From NCBI GenBank assembly GCA_017449675.1, contig JAFTFG010000017.1, positions 1 to 59,512 on the forward strand: 59,512 nt of DNA, read 5' to 3'. The DNA is from Prevotella sp. GTDB taxonomy: Bacteria; Bacteroidota; Bacteroidia; Bacteroidales; Bacteroidaceae. The position numbers were made by a program, and so were the translations under genes. Positions 52,408-59,512 of this stretch are shown in pieces (positions within the stretch are counted from its first letter, which is position 1; the number at the start of each line of letters is the position of its first letter). Below the pieces are notes generated by a model. The model was not told the origin of the DNA, did no database searches, and saw only the letters and a list, made by a program, of their open reading frames with translations.

Positions 52408-53241
52408 ATGTCACAAATTAGAAAAATCAGATATCGCCTGTTTACCTGGCGGAAATTCCCTAAGTTGACACCTGCTACAGACCCTATTGATGTGGTCATA
52501 CCCATTATTGCTAAAGATTTGCATATCTTACCACTCTGTCTGGAGGGGGTTCGCAATTGTGTATCACATCCTATTAAGGAGATTTATATCGTGGCTCCAG
52601 CCCAACAGGAGATTATTCGGTTTTGTGAAACACACCAGTTAAGATTCGTAGATGAAACTAGTGTTCTAGGCTTCTCTCCAAAAGAGTTGGATCTTATCAT
52701 TCACAATCCCGATGGCTCTACCCGTGACCGTAGTGGATGGCTCTTCCAACAGTTAGTAAAACTTTGCGGAGAAATCGGTACCTGCCGCTATTATCTCTGC
52801 ATTGACGCAGACCATGTACTTATCCACCCACATGTTTTCCTGACAGAAGACCAGAAAACAGTATTCTATATGAGTTATGAAGAGCATCAACCCTATTATG
52901 AGAATATCCATCGTCTATTACCTGATGTCGCTTTAGACACTCTGTCATATGTAGACCATAAGATGCTATTCGACAAAGAACAACTGACTCTCCTCCACCA
53001 AACACTTAGTGAACAGTCTGGAAAATCATGGGTCGACACCATCATAGATAGTTATGACCGTACCAATTTTGCAGGTTTCTCTGAGTTTGAGACCTATGGT
53101 AATTTCGTACAGAGGAAAGTACGCCGTCCTTGGTTACAAAAACGCCTGTCGTACAAGAAACTGGCGGATTATGAGACACTGAGGAAGAAATGGAGTAAGT
53201 CTCGCTGGTCGTTGACTTTCCCGGAGTATATGAACAAATAA
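52408..53241 (+). CDS. DUF6492-like glycosyltransferase
   Basis: A 277-aa protein with a GT-A-like core: DVVIPIIAKDL at the start, SGWLFQQLVKL, and the nucleotide-sugar/metal motif YLCIDADHVLI (DxD, about 131-141). Matches the DUF6492 family of putative glycosyltransferases. Five bases after the GT11-like stop; ends 2 bp before a convergent gene, with no terminator visible. Confidence 0.78.
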   Translation: MSQIRKIRYRLFTWRKFPKLTPATDPIDVVIPIIAKDLHILPLCLEGVRNCVSHPIKEIYIVAPAQQEIIRFCETHQLRFVDETSVLGFSPKELDLIIHNPDGSTRDRSGWLFQQLVKLCGEIGTCRYYLCIDADHVLIHPHVFLTEDQKTVFYMSYEEHQPYYENIHRLLPDVALDTLSYVDHKMLFDKEQLTLLHQTLSEQSGKSWVDTIIDSYDRTNFAGFSEFETYGNFVQRKVRRPWLQKRLSYKKLADYETLRKKWSKSRWSLTFPEYMNK

Positions 53242-53243
53242 TC

Positions 53244-54236
53244 CTATCGGTCGCCTGAGAGGATGGCATAAAGTCTGTGAACTTTCTCATCTAGAAAATA
53301 AGCAACAGACACACAAAGAAAAACCACCAAAGGAGGTATCAGGAGATAAGCAATCCAACATCCCACCGTATTTCCCATATTGGCAATCACATAGCGTTGT
53401 AAGACATGCACAGGAATATAGTGAGTCGCATACAGGAAAAACGAATACCGATATATCCTGTGGGGAGCAAAATGAAACACTTTGTCCAGGAGATCGTAAA
53501 GACCGATATAGAAAAAGACGGAAGTCCAGGCCCTGAGATTCACACATAACATACTGTCGTATTGATGACTGAGCCATACGGAAACCGGAAAAGCAACAAG
53601 GGCCAAAAATGTAATCCATAAAGGTTGGGGCTTAAACAGATAGTCGTTATAATGTACACCTAACAAGGCTCCCATCATATAGATGGACATCCACACCAAT
53701 GGACTGGCAAACGGATGATGGAAGGCAATTCCGATGATCAAGAAAATGATGACAGCAATGACTGCTGTCCGCAAACTACGAGCCAGATAATAGAAAACAG
53801 GAGCGGCAAGGGCATAAACGATGATGACCCCGACATACCACAGAACCGTATATTTACAACCAAGAATATTCCCGATTACCTCCGTCCAGGAATCGAAATA
53901 AAAACGGTCACTCACATACTGATTACCCGTAGACGATATCACCAAGAACCATGCTAGGGCACCAAGGGCATTCCACAACAAATAAGGAATGACCAAAGAG
54001 CGGAATCTGGTCTTCAGTTTCTCTGAATACTTATTGATGTGAAAATTACGGAAAAAGAGGAAACCTGTTATCAAGAAGAATGGAGCAACAGCGTCCTCTC
54101 CTATCTCGTTAAAGATCAGCAGTTGTTGGAAATAATCCGGTACTATCTCCCATCGGGGCAGACGGGAATGAGTCCACACAATGGCAAGCATCATGAAGAA
54201 AGAGAGATTCTGTATCTTGATAGAACGCTGTTTCAT
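53244..54236 (-). CDS. Acyltransferase 3 family membrane protein (OafA/YrhL-like)
   Basis: A 330-aa integral membrane protein with about ten helices. The N-terminal LSFFMMLAIVWTHSR contains the catalytic-type His, and the family pattern FFLITGFLFFR follows. Such proteins O-acetylate surface sugars. Third gene of the leftward GT2-GT87-acyltransferase operon, 8 bp after the fused gene. Confidence 0.85.
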   Translation of the reverse strand: MKQRSIKIQNLSFFMMLAIVWTHSRLPRWEIVPDYFQQLLIFNEIGEDAVAPFFLITGFLFFRNFHINKYSEKLKTRFRSLVIPYLLWNALGALAWFLVISSTGNQYVSDRFYFDSWTEVIGNILGCKYTVLWYVGVIIVYALAAPVFYYLARSLRTAVIAVIIFLIIGIAFHHPFASPLVWMSIYMMGALLGVHYNDYLFKPQPLWITFLALVAFPVSVWLSHQYDSMLCVNLRAWTSVFFYIGLYDLLDKVFHFAPHRIYRYSFFLYATHYIPVHVLQRYVIANMGNTVGCWIAYLLIPPLVVFLCVSVAYFLDEKVHRLYAILSGDR

Positions 54237-54244
54237 GATTTCTA

Positions 54245-56128
54245 CTATCTGACTGATAATGCTAGTCGGAATCCTACTTCCATCCTACGGCGACGTTGGT
54301 CGTACATAAAACGGTTGGTGACTCGACTATACACAGAAGAACAATCATAGGCACCACCACGGATGACATGAAAATCGGTAGAAGCCTTTCCTGTTGGTGT
54401 CTTACGATACCAGTCCTCGCAAAACTCCCATACGTTACCAGACATATCATACAGACCTAACTCATTAGGTCTTAACTGTCCTACTGGCTTGTGGTGATCA
54501 TCAAAGTCATTCTCCAATGTATAGGCTACCTCCCTGAAATTATTACTACCAGCATAAAGATAACCCTTCGATTTCCTACCTCCTCTGGCAGCATATTCCC
54601 ATTCTGCCTCTGTCGGTAAACGGAAAACTAACCCTGTCATAATATTAAGCCTGACTATAAATTCTTGACACTGGTCATATGTAACGTATTCAACAGGCAT
54701 CTTCGCTCCTTTCTGTTTTGAACGATTCTTGGACATCACTTTATCCCATAACTCCTGAGTCACCTCTGTCTCCCCGATATAGTAGTCAGTCAACGTTATT
54801 TGATGGCGCACTTCGTCAGCATCAGCAAGGGTGTCGTTTGGAAGGGCTCCCATGGTAAACGTACCTCCTTGTACTTGTATCATCCGGAATGTCACTCCTT
54901 TCAATTTAATAATCTTCTTATTTTGAGCCACCACTCCCAAAGGCAATATGAAAAGGAATAAACAAATAAGCATTCCTCTAACCTCTAACCGCTTACCTTT
55001 AACTTCTTCAACGGGTCCGACAGCCCACCAGATAACACGAAGCCAACAGAAGAAATAGGTATATACATCCAACCAAAACGTACGGTGAATGAAATTATGC
55101 AACCAAGCAGGACAGAGAACATCAGTGGGCAGGATACAGAAATTAACGACCAATGACCAGAACAATGTCCAATCCAACCAAGTACGCTTGGGCTGCAACC
55201 AAAACGCCATAGCATAGAACGGTAGACAAATCACATAGGTATGGGTCTCAGGACAGTCACTGAAGAGAATCATAAAACCAGTCAGTACCGCTAATGCCTG
55301 AACACGGAAACGAAATTCTTTCCAACGCTTATAACGCCAGAAGAAAAGAATACCCAGTATCACCATGACGATGACCTGTACTATACGATAGTTTGGTAAC
55401 AAGAAAGGCTTAAGTCCTATGGCAAAGAGAATTCCGATATAGTCGGAGTCACTATGATGTGCCGCTATCATATCGAACATCTGTTGATAGAGTACAAAAG
55501 GATTGTCGAAGTTGGGATTTAACAAAGGTAAACACAAGAAGAATGCACCACATAGGATGGCATAGCCAAAATTACGCCATACTTTCGGATAACAGAACAG
55601 AATAGCAAGTTCTGCGGCTCCGTAAATCTTTGTCGTGGCTGATAACATAATGAGGAAAACTGCCCAGAAACCCTTACCTCGCTCTAATAGGATAAAGGCG
55701 AACAAGTAGATATAGGCTACAATGATGTTATGCTGATAGCAGAAGACTGTCTGCAGCACCACAGAGAGCATGAACACAAAGATATACAATTTATACTTGT
55801 CAAGTTGCTGTGGCAACCATTTAACAGCAAGTGAGAAAAGCGTATAATTACCGATATTCCATATATATGGTCCTAACCACCATGGCAGATAGAAGATGGG
55901 AGCGAAGAGGACACTGAACACAGGAGAGTAGAGAAAATATATCTGATGTGCCTGTGCATACTCTAAATTATAAGGACTCAAACCTTCCCAGAACATACGA
56001 GTGGAGTCCTGATAGTCGAAGTAGTTGGTGTTACGTCCACGAAACACTTCTACAGAGGTAGCGATGAGGACGATCAGCAGTCCTAAGCCCCACCAGAAAT
56101 ATTTGCTCGAGAAGATTTTCTTACTCAT
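54245..56128 (-). CDS. Apparent fusion: GT87-like membrane protein plus FGE-sulfatase-domain protein
   Basis: A single 627-codon frame that reads like two genes. Residues 1-373 form a GT87/DUF2029-like membrane glycosyltransferase with about ten helices, similar to the protein at 57105-58286. Residues 374-385 (VEEVKGKRLEVR-like) come from a heptamer array. From the ATG at 54973 (residue 386) a typical signal peptide begins (MLICLFLFILPLGVVAQ), followed by a complete SUMF1/FGE-sulfatase domain: GGTFTMG, YYIGETEVTQELW, RLPTEAEWEYAARGG, GLYDMSGNVWEFCEDW and RGGAY...GFRLAL. An internal signal peptide makes a natural fusion unlikely. Either the second part starts separately at 54973, or the repeat removed a stop codon. 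The FGE part is more likely structural than a true formylglycine enzyme. Confidence 0.8.
   Translation of the reverse strand: MSKKIFSSKYFWWGLGLLIVLIATSVEVFRGRNTNYFDYQDSTRMFWEGLSPYNLEYAQAHQIYFLYSPVFSVLFAPIFYLPWWLGPYIWNIGNYTLFSLAVKWLPQQLDKYKLYIFVFMLSVVLQTVFCYQHNIIVAYIYLFAFILLERGKGFWAVFLIMLSATTKIYGAAELAILFCYPKVWRNFGYAILCGAFFLCLPLLNPNFDNPFVLYQQMFDMIAAHHSDSDYIGILFAIGLKPFLLPNYRIVQVIVMVILGILFFWRYKRWKEFRFRVQALAVLTGFMILFSDCPETHTYVICLPFYAMAFWLQPKRTWLDWTLFWSLVVNFCILPTDVLCPAWLHNFIHRTFWLDVYTYFFCWLRVIWWAVGPVEEVKGKRLEVRGMLICLFLFILPLGVVAQNKKIIKLKGVTFRMIQVQGGTFTMGALPNDTLADADEVRHQITLTDYYIGETEVTQELWDKVMSKNRSKQKGAKMPVEYVTYDQCQEFIVRLNIMTGLVFRLPTEAEWEYAARGGRKSKGYLYAGSNNFREVAYTLENDFDDHHKPVGQLRPNELGLYDMSGNVWEFCEDWYRKTPTGKASTDFHVIRGGAYDCSSVYSRVTNRFMYDQRRRRMEVGFRLALSVR
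54975..55002. repeat. Four-unit 7-bp array at the GT87/FGE junction
   Basis: Plus-strand heptamers CCTCTAA, CCTCTAA, CCGCTTA and CCTTTAA end 2 bp from the second gene's probable ATG (54973). On the coding strand they give the basic linker EVKGKRLEVRG. It lies where an intergenic spacer would be expected. Confidence 0.75.
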
Positions 56129-57051
56129 TCAAAGTTCAGTTTTTCGTCAATGATATAGGAAGGACGGTGCTTCACCTCATCGAAAATATTACCGATATAA
56201 ACTGCCACCACCCCTATTACTGTAACAAGGATTCCTGCAATGAACCACATAGAGACGAACAAAGTGACCCATCCACTGACATCAATACCAGTCACTAACG
56301 TTTTGATGACTAGGAAAAGTGCCAAGAGAATTGCGACAAAGGTGATGACAACACCAAAGTATACTATCAGTCGCAACGACTTGGTAGAGAAAGAGACGGC
56401 TGTAGTGACTGCCAAATCTATACGTTTCCGCATAGAGTATGATGACTCTTTACCGTCCGTCCGCTCATCATGATTCACCAGTACTTTGGCTGTCTTAAAA
56501 CCCACCCACTGATTCATCAATGGATAATAACGGCGATAGTCACCCATCTGTGCCATAGCATTTATTACTTTCCTGCGGTAGATGGCAAATTCGGCAAGTG
56601 ACTCATCTTGCTTGGTGTCTGTCAGGAATCCCATCAGTTTATTAAAGAGATGTGACCCTTGTGTCATGAAGAAATTATCCGGACGGTTCTGCCTGCTGGC
56701 AAACACGATGTCATAGCCTTCCCGAATTTTCTCGTAGAGGTCTTTGATCTGTGCTGGCGGGTTCTGAAGGTCACAGTCCAGAGTCACCACATAATCACCT
56801 GTCGAGACATCGAAACCAGCATTCAGTGCGTATTGTTGTCCGAAGTTACGACTCAGGAAGACACCTTTCACCTTCTTGTTAGTTTGACAAATCTCCGTGA
56901 TAATCTCACGACTATTGTCTGGACTATGGTCTTCCACCAGAATAATCTCATAGGCTGTAGTCAACTGACTAACCGTTGTCTCTATCTGTCGAACTAACTC
57001 ACGCAAAAGGGTTGGTGCTCCATATACAGGACTGATGACTGATATTTCCAT
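56125..57051 (-). CDS. GT2 glycosyltransferase, polyprenyl-phosphate type (GtrB/DPM1-like)
   Basis: A 308-aa enzyme: an N-terminal GT-A domain with SVISPVYG, EDHSPDNS and the metal-binding DCDLQNPP, and two C-terminal membrane helices (about 230-295). Such enzymes put a sugar on undecaprenyl phosphate at the inner membrane. The product could feed the GT87-like membrane glycosyltransferases on both sides, which use polyprenyl-phosphate sugars. Overlaps the fused gene by 4 bp. Confidence 0.9.
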   Translation of the reverse strand: MEISVISPVYGAPTLLRELVRQIETTVSQLTTAYEIILVEDHSPDNSREIITEICQTNKKVKGVFLSRNFGQQYALNAGFDVSTGDYVVTLDCDLQNPPAQIKDLYEKIREGYDIVFASRQNRPDNFFMTQGSHLFNKLMGFLTDTKQDESLAEFAIYRRKVINAMAQMGDYRRYYPLMNQWVGFKTAKVLVNHDERTDGKESSYSMRKRIDLAVTTAVSFSTKSLRLIVYFGVVITFVAILLALFLVIKTLVTGIDVSGWVTLFVSMWFIAGILVTVIGVVAVYIGNIFDEVKHRPSYIIDEKLNFE

Positions 57052-57067
57052 TTTTTCTATTTTTGTG

Positions 57068-57075
57068 CAAAAATA
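57068..57075 (-). promoter_or_regulatory. -7 box of the GT2 operon
   Basis: TATTTTTG read leftward, 16 bp before the ATG at 57051. Confidence 0.5.
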
Positions 57076-57088
57076 CGAAAATTATTTG

Positions 57089-57096
57089 TAATTTTG
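57089..57096 (+). promoter_or_regulatory. -7 box of the second GT87-like gene
   Basis: TAATTTTG, 8 bp before the ATG at 57105, so the leader would be very short. A TTTG lies 23 bp upstream (57062-57065). Confidence 0.5.
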
Positions 57097-57104
57097 CAGC
57101 GAGT

Positions 57105-58286
57105 ATGAAACAAATTCGCAAATTCCTCTCAAAACCCTTCCTCCGAGACTACAGAACACTATTCGGATTGTGGATGTTGTTACCCATCATCATGTGGATC
57201 ATGAAGATGACACGTGCTAATAACTACAACATCTACAGAGGGTCTTTCTGGAATGCGGTAAGGGGATGGAATCTCTATATGCCTAACCCCGAGGAATATG
57301 GTGACTTACACCATTATGGACCGTTCTTTTCCCTGCTGTTTGCTCCCTTTGCCATAGGACCTAAATGGGTAGGATTGTTATTGTGGGGAATTGTGCTGAC
57401 CCTGTTCCTCTATTGGGCCATCCGTAAATCACAGTTTACGAAATACCAACAAATCTTCATCCTGTGGTTCTGTGCCCATGAGATGTTGACGGCCCTTTTC
57501 ATGCAACAGTTTAATATTGCCATTGCCGCTACGATACTTCTCACCTATTATCTGATAGAGAAGGAAAAAGACTTCTGGGCAGCATTCTTTATCATGTTGG
57601 GCACTTTTGTCAAAGTATACAGTATTGTGGGACTGGCTTTCTTCTTTTTCTCCAAGCACAAAGGAAAACTGATTGGCGGACTGGTTTTCTGGGCAGTAAT
57701 CATGTTTTTAGCCCCTATGCCTTTCTTTCACGGTTGGGACTATATCGTGTCACAGTATCATGAATGGTATATCTCGTTGGTGAGCAAGAATGCACAGAAC
57801 ACCGTTAATATCATGAACAACATATCACTCCTAGGTATGGTTCACCGTATCTCAGGCGTATGGTTCAATGACCTTTGGCTCATTGTCCCTGGGCTGGTAT
57901 TGTTTGCCCTACCCTATTTACGCATATCACAATACCAATATGTCGCCTTCCGACAGACACTGCTAGCATCCGTTCTGATGTTCGTAGTATTATTCTCCAC
58001 AGGTAGTGAGTCCAGTGGTTATATCATTCCATTTATTGGTCTTGTCATTTGGTATACCGCCGCCCCTTGGAAGCGAAATGGTTGGGATATTTTCCTATTG
58101 GTCTTCGCCTTTATCCTTTCGAGTATGTCGCCCAGTGACCTGTTCCCAGCCTATATCCGTAAGCAGTATGTACAGCCATACGCCCTCAAAGCATTACCTG
58201 TCACTATCATTTGGTTGAAACTCTGCTATGAGATGCTAACCATGGACTATCGTCCTACGGCTGTCATTGAAGATAAGGAAGATTAA
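57105..58286 (+). CDS. GT87/DUF2029-like membrane glycosyltransferase
   Basis: A 393-aa polytopic protein, about ten helices, paralogous to residues 1-373 of the fused protein (shared order: NAVRGWNLYMPNPEEY, HHYGPFFSLLFAPF, and KDFWAAFFIMLGTFVKVYSIVGLAFF). GT87 enzymes are polyprenyl-phosphate-mannose-type mannosyltransferases facing the periplasm. ATG at 57105 chosen because the upstream ATG at 57063 precedes the -7 box. Divergent from the GT2 operon. Confidence 0.82.
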   Translation: MKQIRKFLSKPFLRDYRTLFGLWMLLPIIMWIMKMTRANNYNIYRGSFWNAVRGWNLYMPNPEEYGDLHHYGPFFSLLFAPFAIGPKWVGLLLWGIVLTLFLYWAIRKSQFTKYQQIFILWFCAHEMLTALFMQQFNIAIAATILLTYYLIEKEKDFWAAFFIMLGTFVKVYSIVGLAFFFFSKHKGKLIGGLVFWAVIMFLAPMPFFHGWDYIVSQYHEWYISLVSKNAQNTVNIMNNISLLGMVHRISGVWFNDLWLIVPGLVLFALPYLRISQYQYVAFRQTLLASVLMFVVLFSTGSESSGYIIPFIGLVIWYTAAPWKRNGWDIFLLVFAFILSSMSPSDLFPAYIRKQYVQPYALKALPVTIIWLKLCYEMLTMDYRPTAVIEDKED

Positions 58287-58294
58287 TAACTTTG
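58287..58294 (+). promoter_or_regulatory. Possible -7 box of the FkbM-like gene
   Basis: TAACTTTG directly after the GT87 stop codon, 15 bp before the ATG at 58310; no good -33. The gene may instead be read through from upstream. Confidence 0.4.
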
Positions 58295-58309
58295 TCTAAA
58301 TTCATAAAG

Positions 58310-59125
58310 ATGAGTAAATTCGTTCAAGGCTTTAAGAAAATCATTTATGGATATATTCCATTCTACTATGCGAAGACTTTCAATCCACACTCAGCCAGTT
58401 TACCCTATTATAAGTATGTGATTGATTATCATAATGCCCATCACTTATTCCTCTTCCGTCATGAATATGAAGACATGGAGGTGTATGTTGAAGTGGATCA
58501 AGAGTCCGGACTACCTTATGTCTTCCTCCCTGACAGCCAGAAAAAACTTTTCTTCAGTAAGAGGATGACTCATGAAGCGATTAAAAAACTCTATATCACC
58601 TTATTAATGGAACAGGATCCCCGCTCACCTCATCGCTACTTTGACCAGATAGAAGAGTTTAAGGGTAAGACCCTTCTTGACGTAGGAGCAGCAGAAGGTA
58701 TTTTGTCATTGATGGCTATTGAACAAGTAAATCATGTCTATCTTTTCGAATGCGCCGAGGACTGGATTGATGCATTAACCAAAACTTTTGAACCTTGGAA
58801 AGAGAAGATTACCATCGTGAGAAAATATGTAAGTGATAAAAATGATGATAATCATGTCACATTAGATACTTTCTTCAAAGACCACCCCCAACAAAACTTG
58901 TTCTTGAAGATGGATATAGAAGGGATGGAGAGATTGGCACTTGCAGGATGTCGACAACTGTTCGCAACACCTGGTAATGTCTGTTTCGCCATATGTACTT
59001 ATCATCGGAAAGATGATTTGAGTGTCATTTCCTCTTTCCTTAACACGTTCCATTGCAAATATACCAATCAGACGGGTTTCTTTGCACATCGCCTTAAAAG
59101 TATTTTGTTGAGAGGCTTTAATTAA
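58310..59125 (+). CDS. FkbM-like methyltransferase
   Basis: A 271-aa SAM-dependent methyltransferase-like protein. SAM loop TLLDVGAAEG (about 123-132), the acidic residue in FECAEDW, and the FkbM motif LFLKMDIEGME (about 196-206). FkbM proteins often O-methylate sugars in glycan loci, which fits here. ATG at 58310 preferred to the TTG at 58292, which lies in a promoter box. Confidence 0.8.
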   Translation: MSKFVQGFKKIIYGYIPFYYAKTFNPHSASLPYYKYVIDYHNAHHLFLFRHEYEDMEVYVEVDQESGLPYVFLPDSQKKLFFSKRMTHEAIKKLYITLLMEQDPRSPHRYFDQIEEFKGKTLLDVGAAEGILSLMAIEQVNHVYLFECAEDWIDALTKTFEPWKEKITIVRKYVSDKNDDNHVTLDTFFKDHPQQNLFLKMDIEGMERLALAGCRQLFATPGNVCFAICTYHRKDDLSVISSFLNTFHCKYTNQTGFFAHRLKSILLRGFN

Positions 59126-59137
59126 AAATTCAAGAAT

Positions 59138-59512
59138 ATGTCATATCTATTTTCATCAGAATCCGTATCAGAGGGACATCCCGATAAGGTGTCCGACCAG
59201 ATCAGTGATGCCTTGCTGGACCAGTTTCTGGCCTATGACGGGCACGCCCGTTGTGCCATCGAGACCTTTGTTACCACCGGTCAGGTGGTCATCATGGGTG
59301 AGGTACGCAGCGAGGAGTATATCGACTTGCAGACGATAGCCCGCAACACGATTAAGAAGATTGGCTACACGAAGGCCGAGTACCAGTTCGACGGTGACTC
59401 CTGCGGCATCCTGACTGCCATCCACGAGCAGAGCGATGACATCAACCGCGGTGTCGACCGTGAGGATGACGAGGACCAAGGGGCTGGCGACCAGGGGATG
59501 ATGTTCGGCTAC
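59138..59512 (+). CDS. metK: S-adenosylmethionine synthetase, N-terminal part (cut by window end)
   Basis: The first 125 codons of MetK, which makes SAM from methionine and [24 protein letters not shown] (ATP-binding His in GHPDK) and [11 protein letters not shown] at the window edge are diagnostic. Twelve bp after the FkbM-like gene. The rest of the gene is outside the window. Confidence 0.95.
   Translation, partial: MSYLFSSESVSEGHPDKVSDQISDALLDQFLAYDGHARCAIETFVTTGQVVIMGEVRSEEYIDLQTIARNTIKKIGYTKAEYQFDGDSCGILTAIHEQSDDINRGVDREDDEDQGAGDQGMMFGY

Overview
The window looks like chromosome from a Bacteroidales bacterium, most likely Prevotella/Segatella-like. The reasons are: promoters of the Bacteroidota type (TTTG, 19-20 bp spacer, TAnnTTTG) before most transcription units; a secreted pectate lyase ending in a type IX secretion-like C-terminal domain; a DUF4957/DUF5123-like beta-helix protein; a GGGtGRT protein; and an acetyl-CoA hydrolase/transferase-type CoA transferase. 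It is mostly a gene-dense core region. I saw no rRNA, tRNA, CRISPR array, transposase or phage genes.

Layout. 0.1-3.6 kb: a leftward operon of a fused HPr-kinase-like/Sec11-SipW-like peptidase protein, a PqqD-like protein and an ABC exporter, followed by a separately promoted 21-codon ORF; this resembles a peptide-modification/export cassette. 3.8-5.5 kb: an IscU-like scaffold paired with a GGGtGRT protein. 5.6-11.9 kb: Dabb protein, RluA-type pseudouridine synthase, PL1 pectate lyase and an SF1 helicase. 11.9-16.6 kb: operon of an unknown gene, rpoN, PAP2-like, purE and ispG. 16.7-20.7 kb: three tandem secreted histidine acid phosphatases, then sufE. 21.2-26.5 kb: U32 peptidase behind a duplicated promoter, a large secreted beta-helix protein and a papain-like lipoprotein. 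26.5-32.5 kb: cysS, CoA transferase, a short DUF4160/DUF2442-HTH pair, TrhA and a THUMP-like methyltransferase. 32.5-37.2 kb: GNAT-like, parE and S41 protease. 37.2-42.6 kb: DUF3737, MalY, OPT transporter and GH28. 42.7-59.1 kb: miaB, MsbA-like ABC, two LtaS-like membrane enzymes, an LpxL-like acyltransferase and a set of glycosyltransferases that probably builds and decorates a surface glycan or lipid A. The window ends inside metK.

The most striking pattern is not a gene. At least twelve places carry a short tandem array of about four imperfect units, with unit lengths of 7, 8, 9 or 22 bp (about 28, 32, 36 or 88 bp in total). They sit in intergenic gaps and in frame inside variable linkers of conserved genes (rluA-like, cysS, THUMP-like methyltransferase, miaB, LtaS-like enzyme). 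One lies at the junction of what looks like a fusion of two genes (a GT87-like membrane protein and a signal-peptide-bearing FGE-sulfatase-domain protein). I found these arrays by eye; no repeat search was run.
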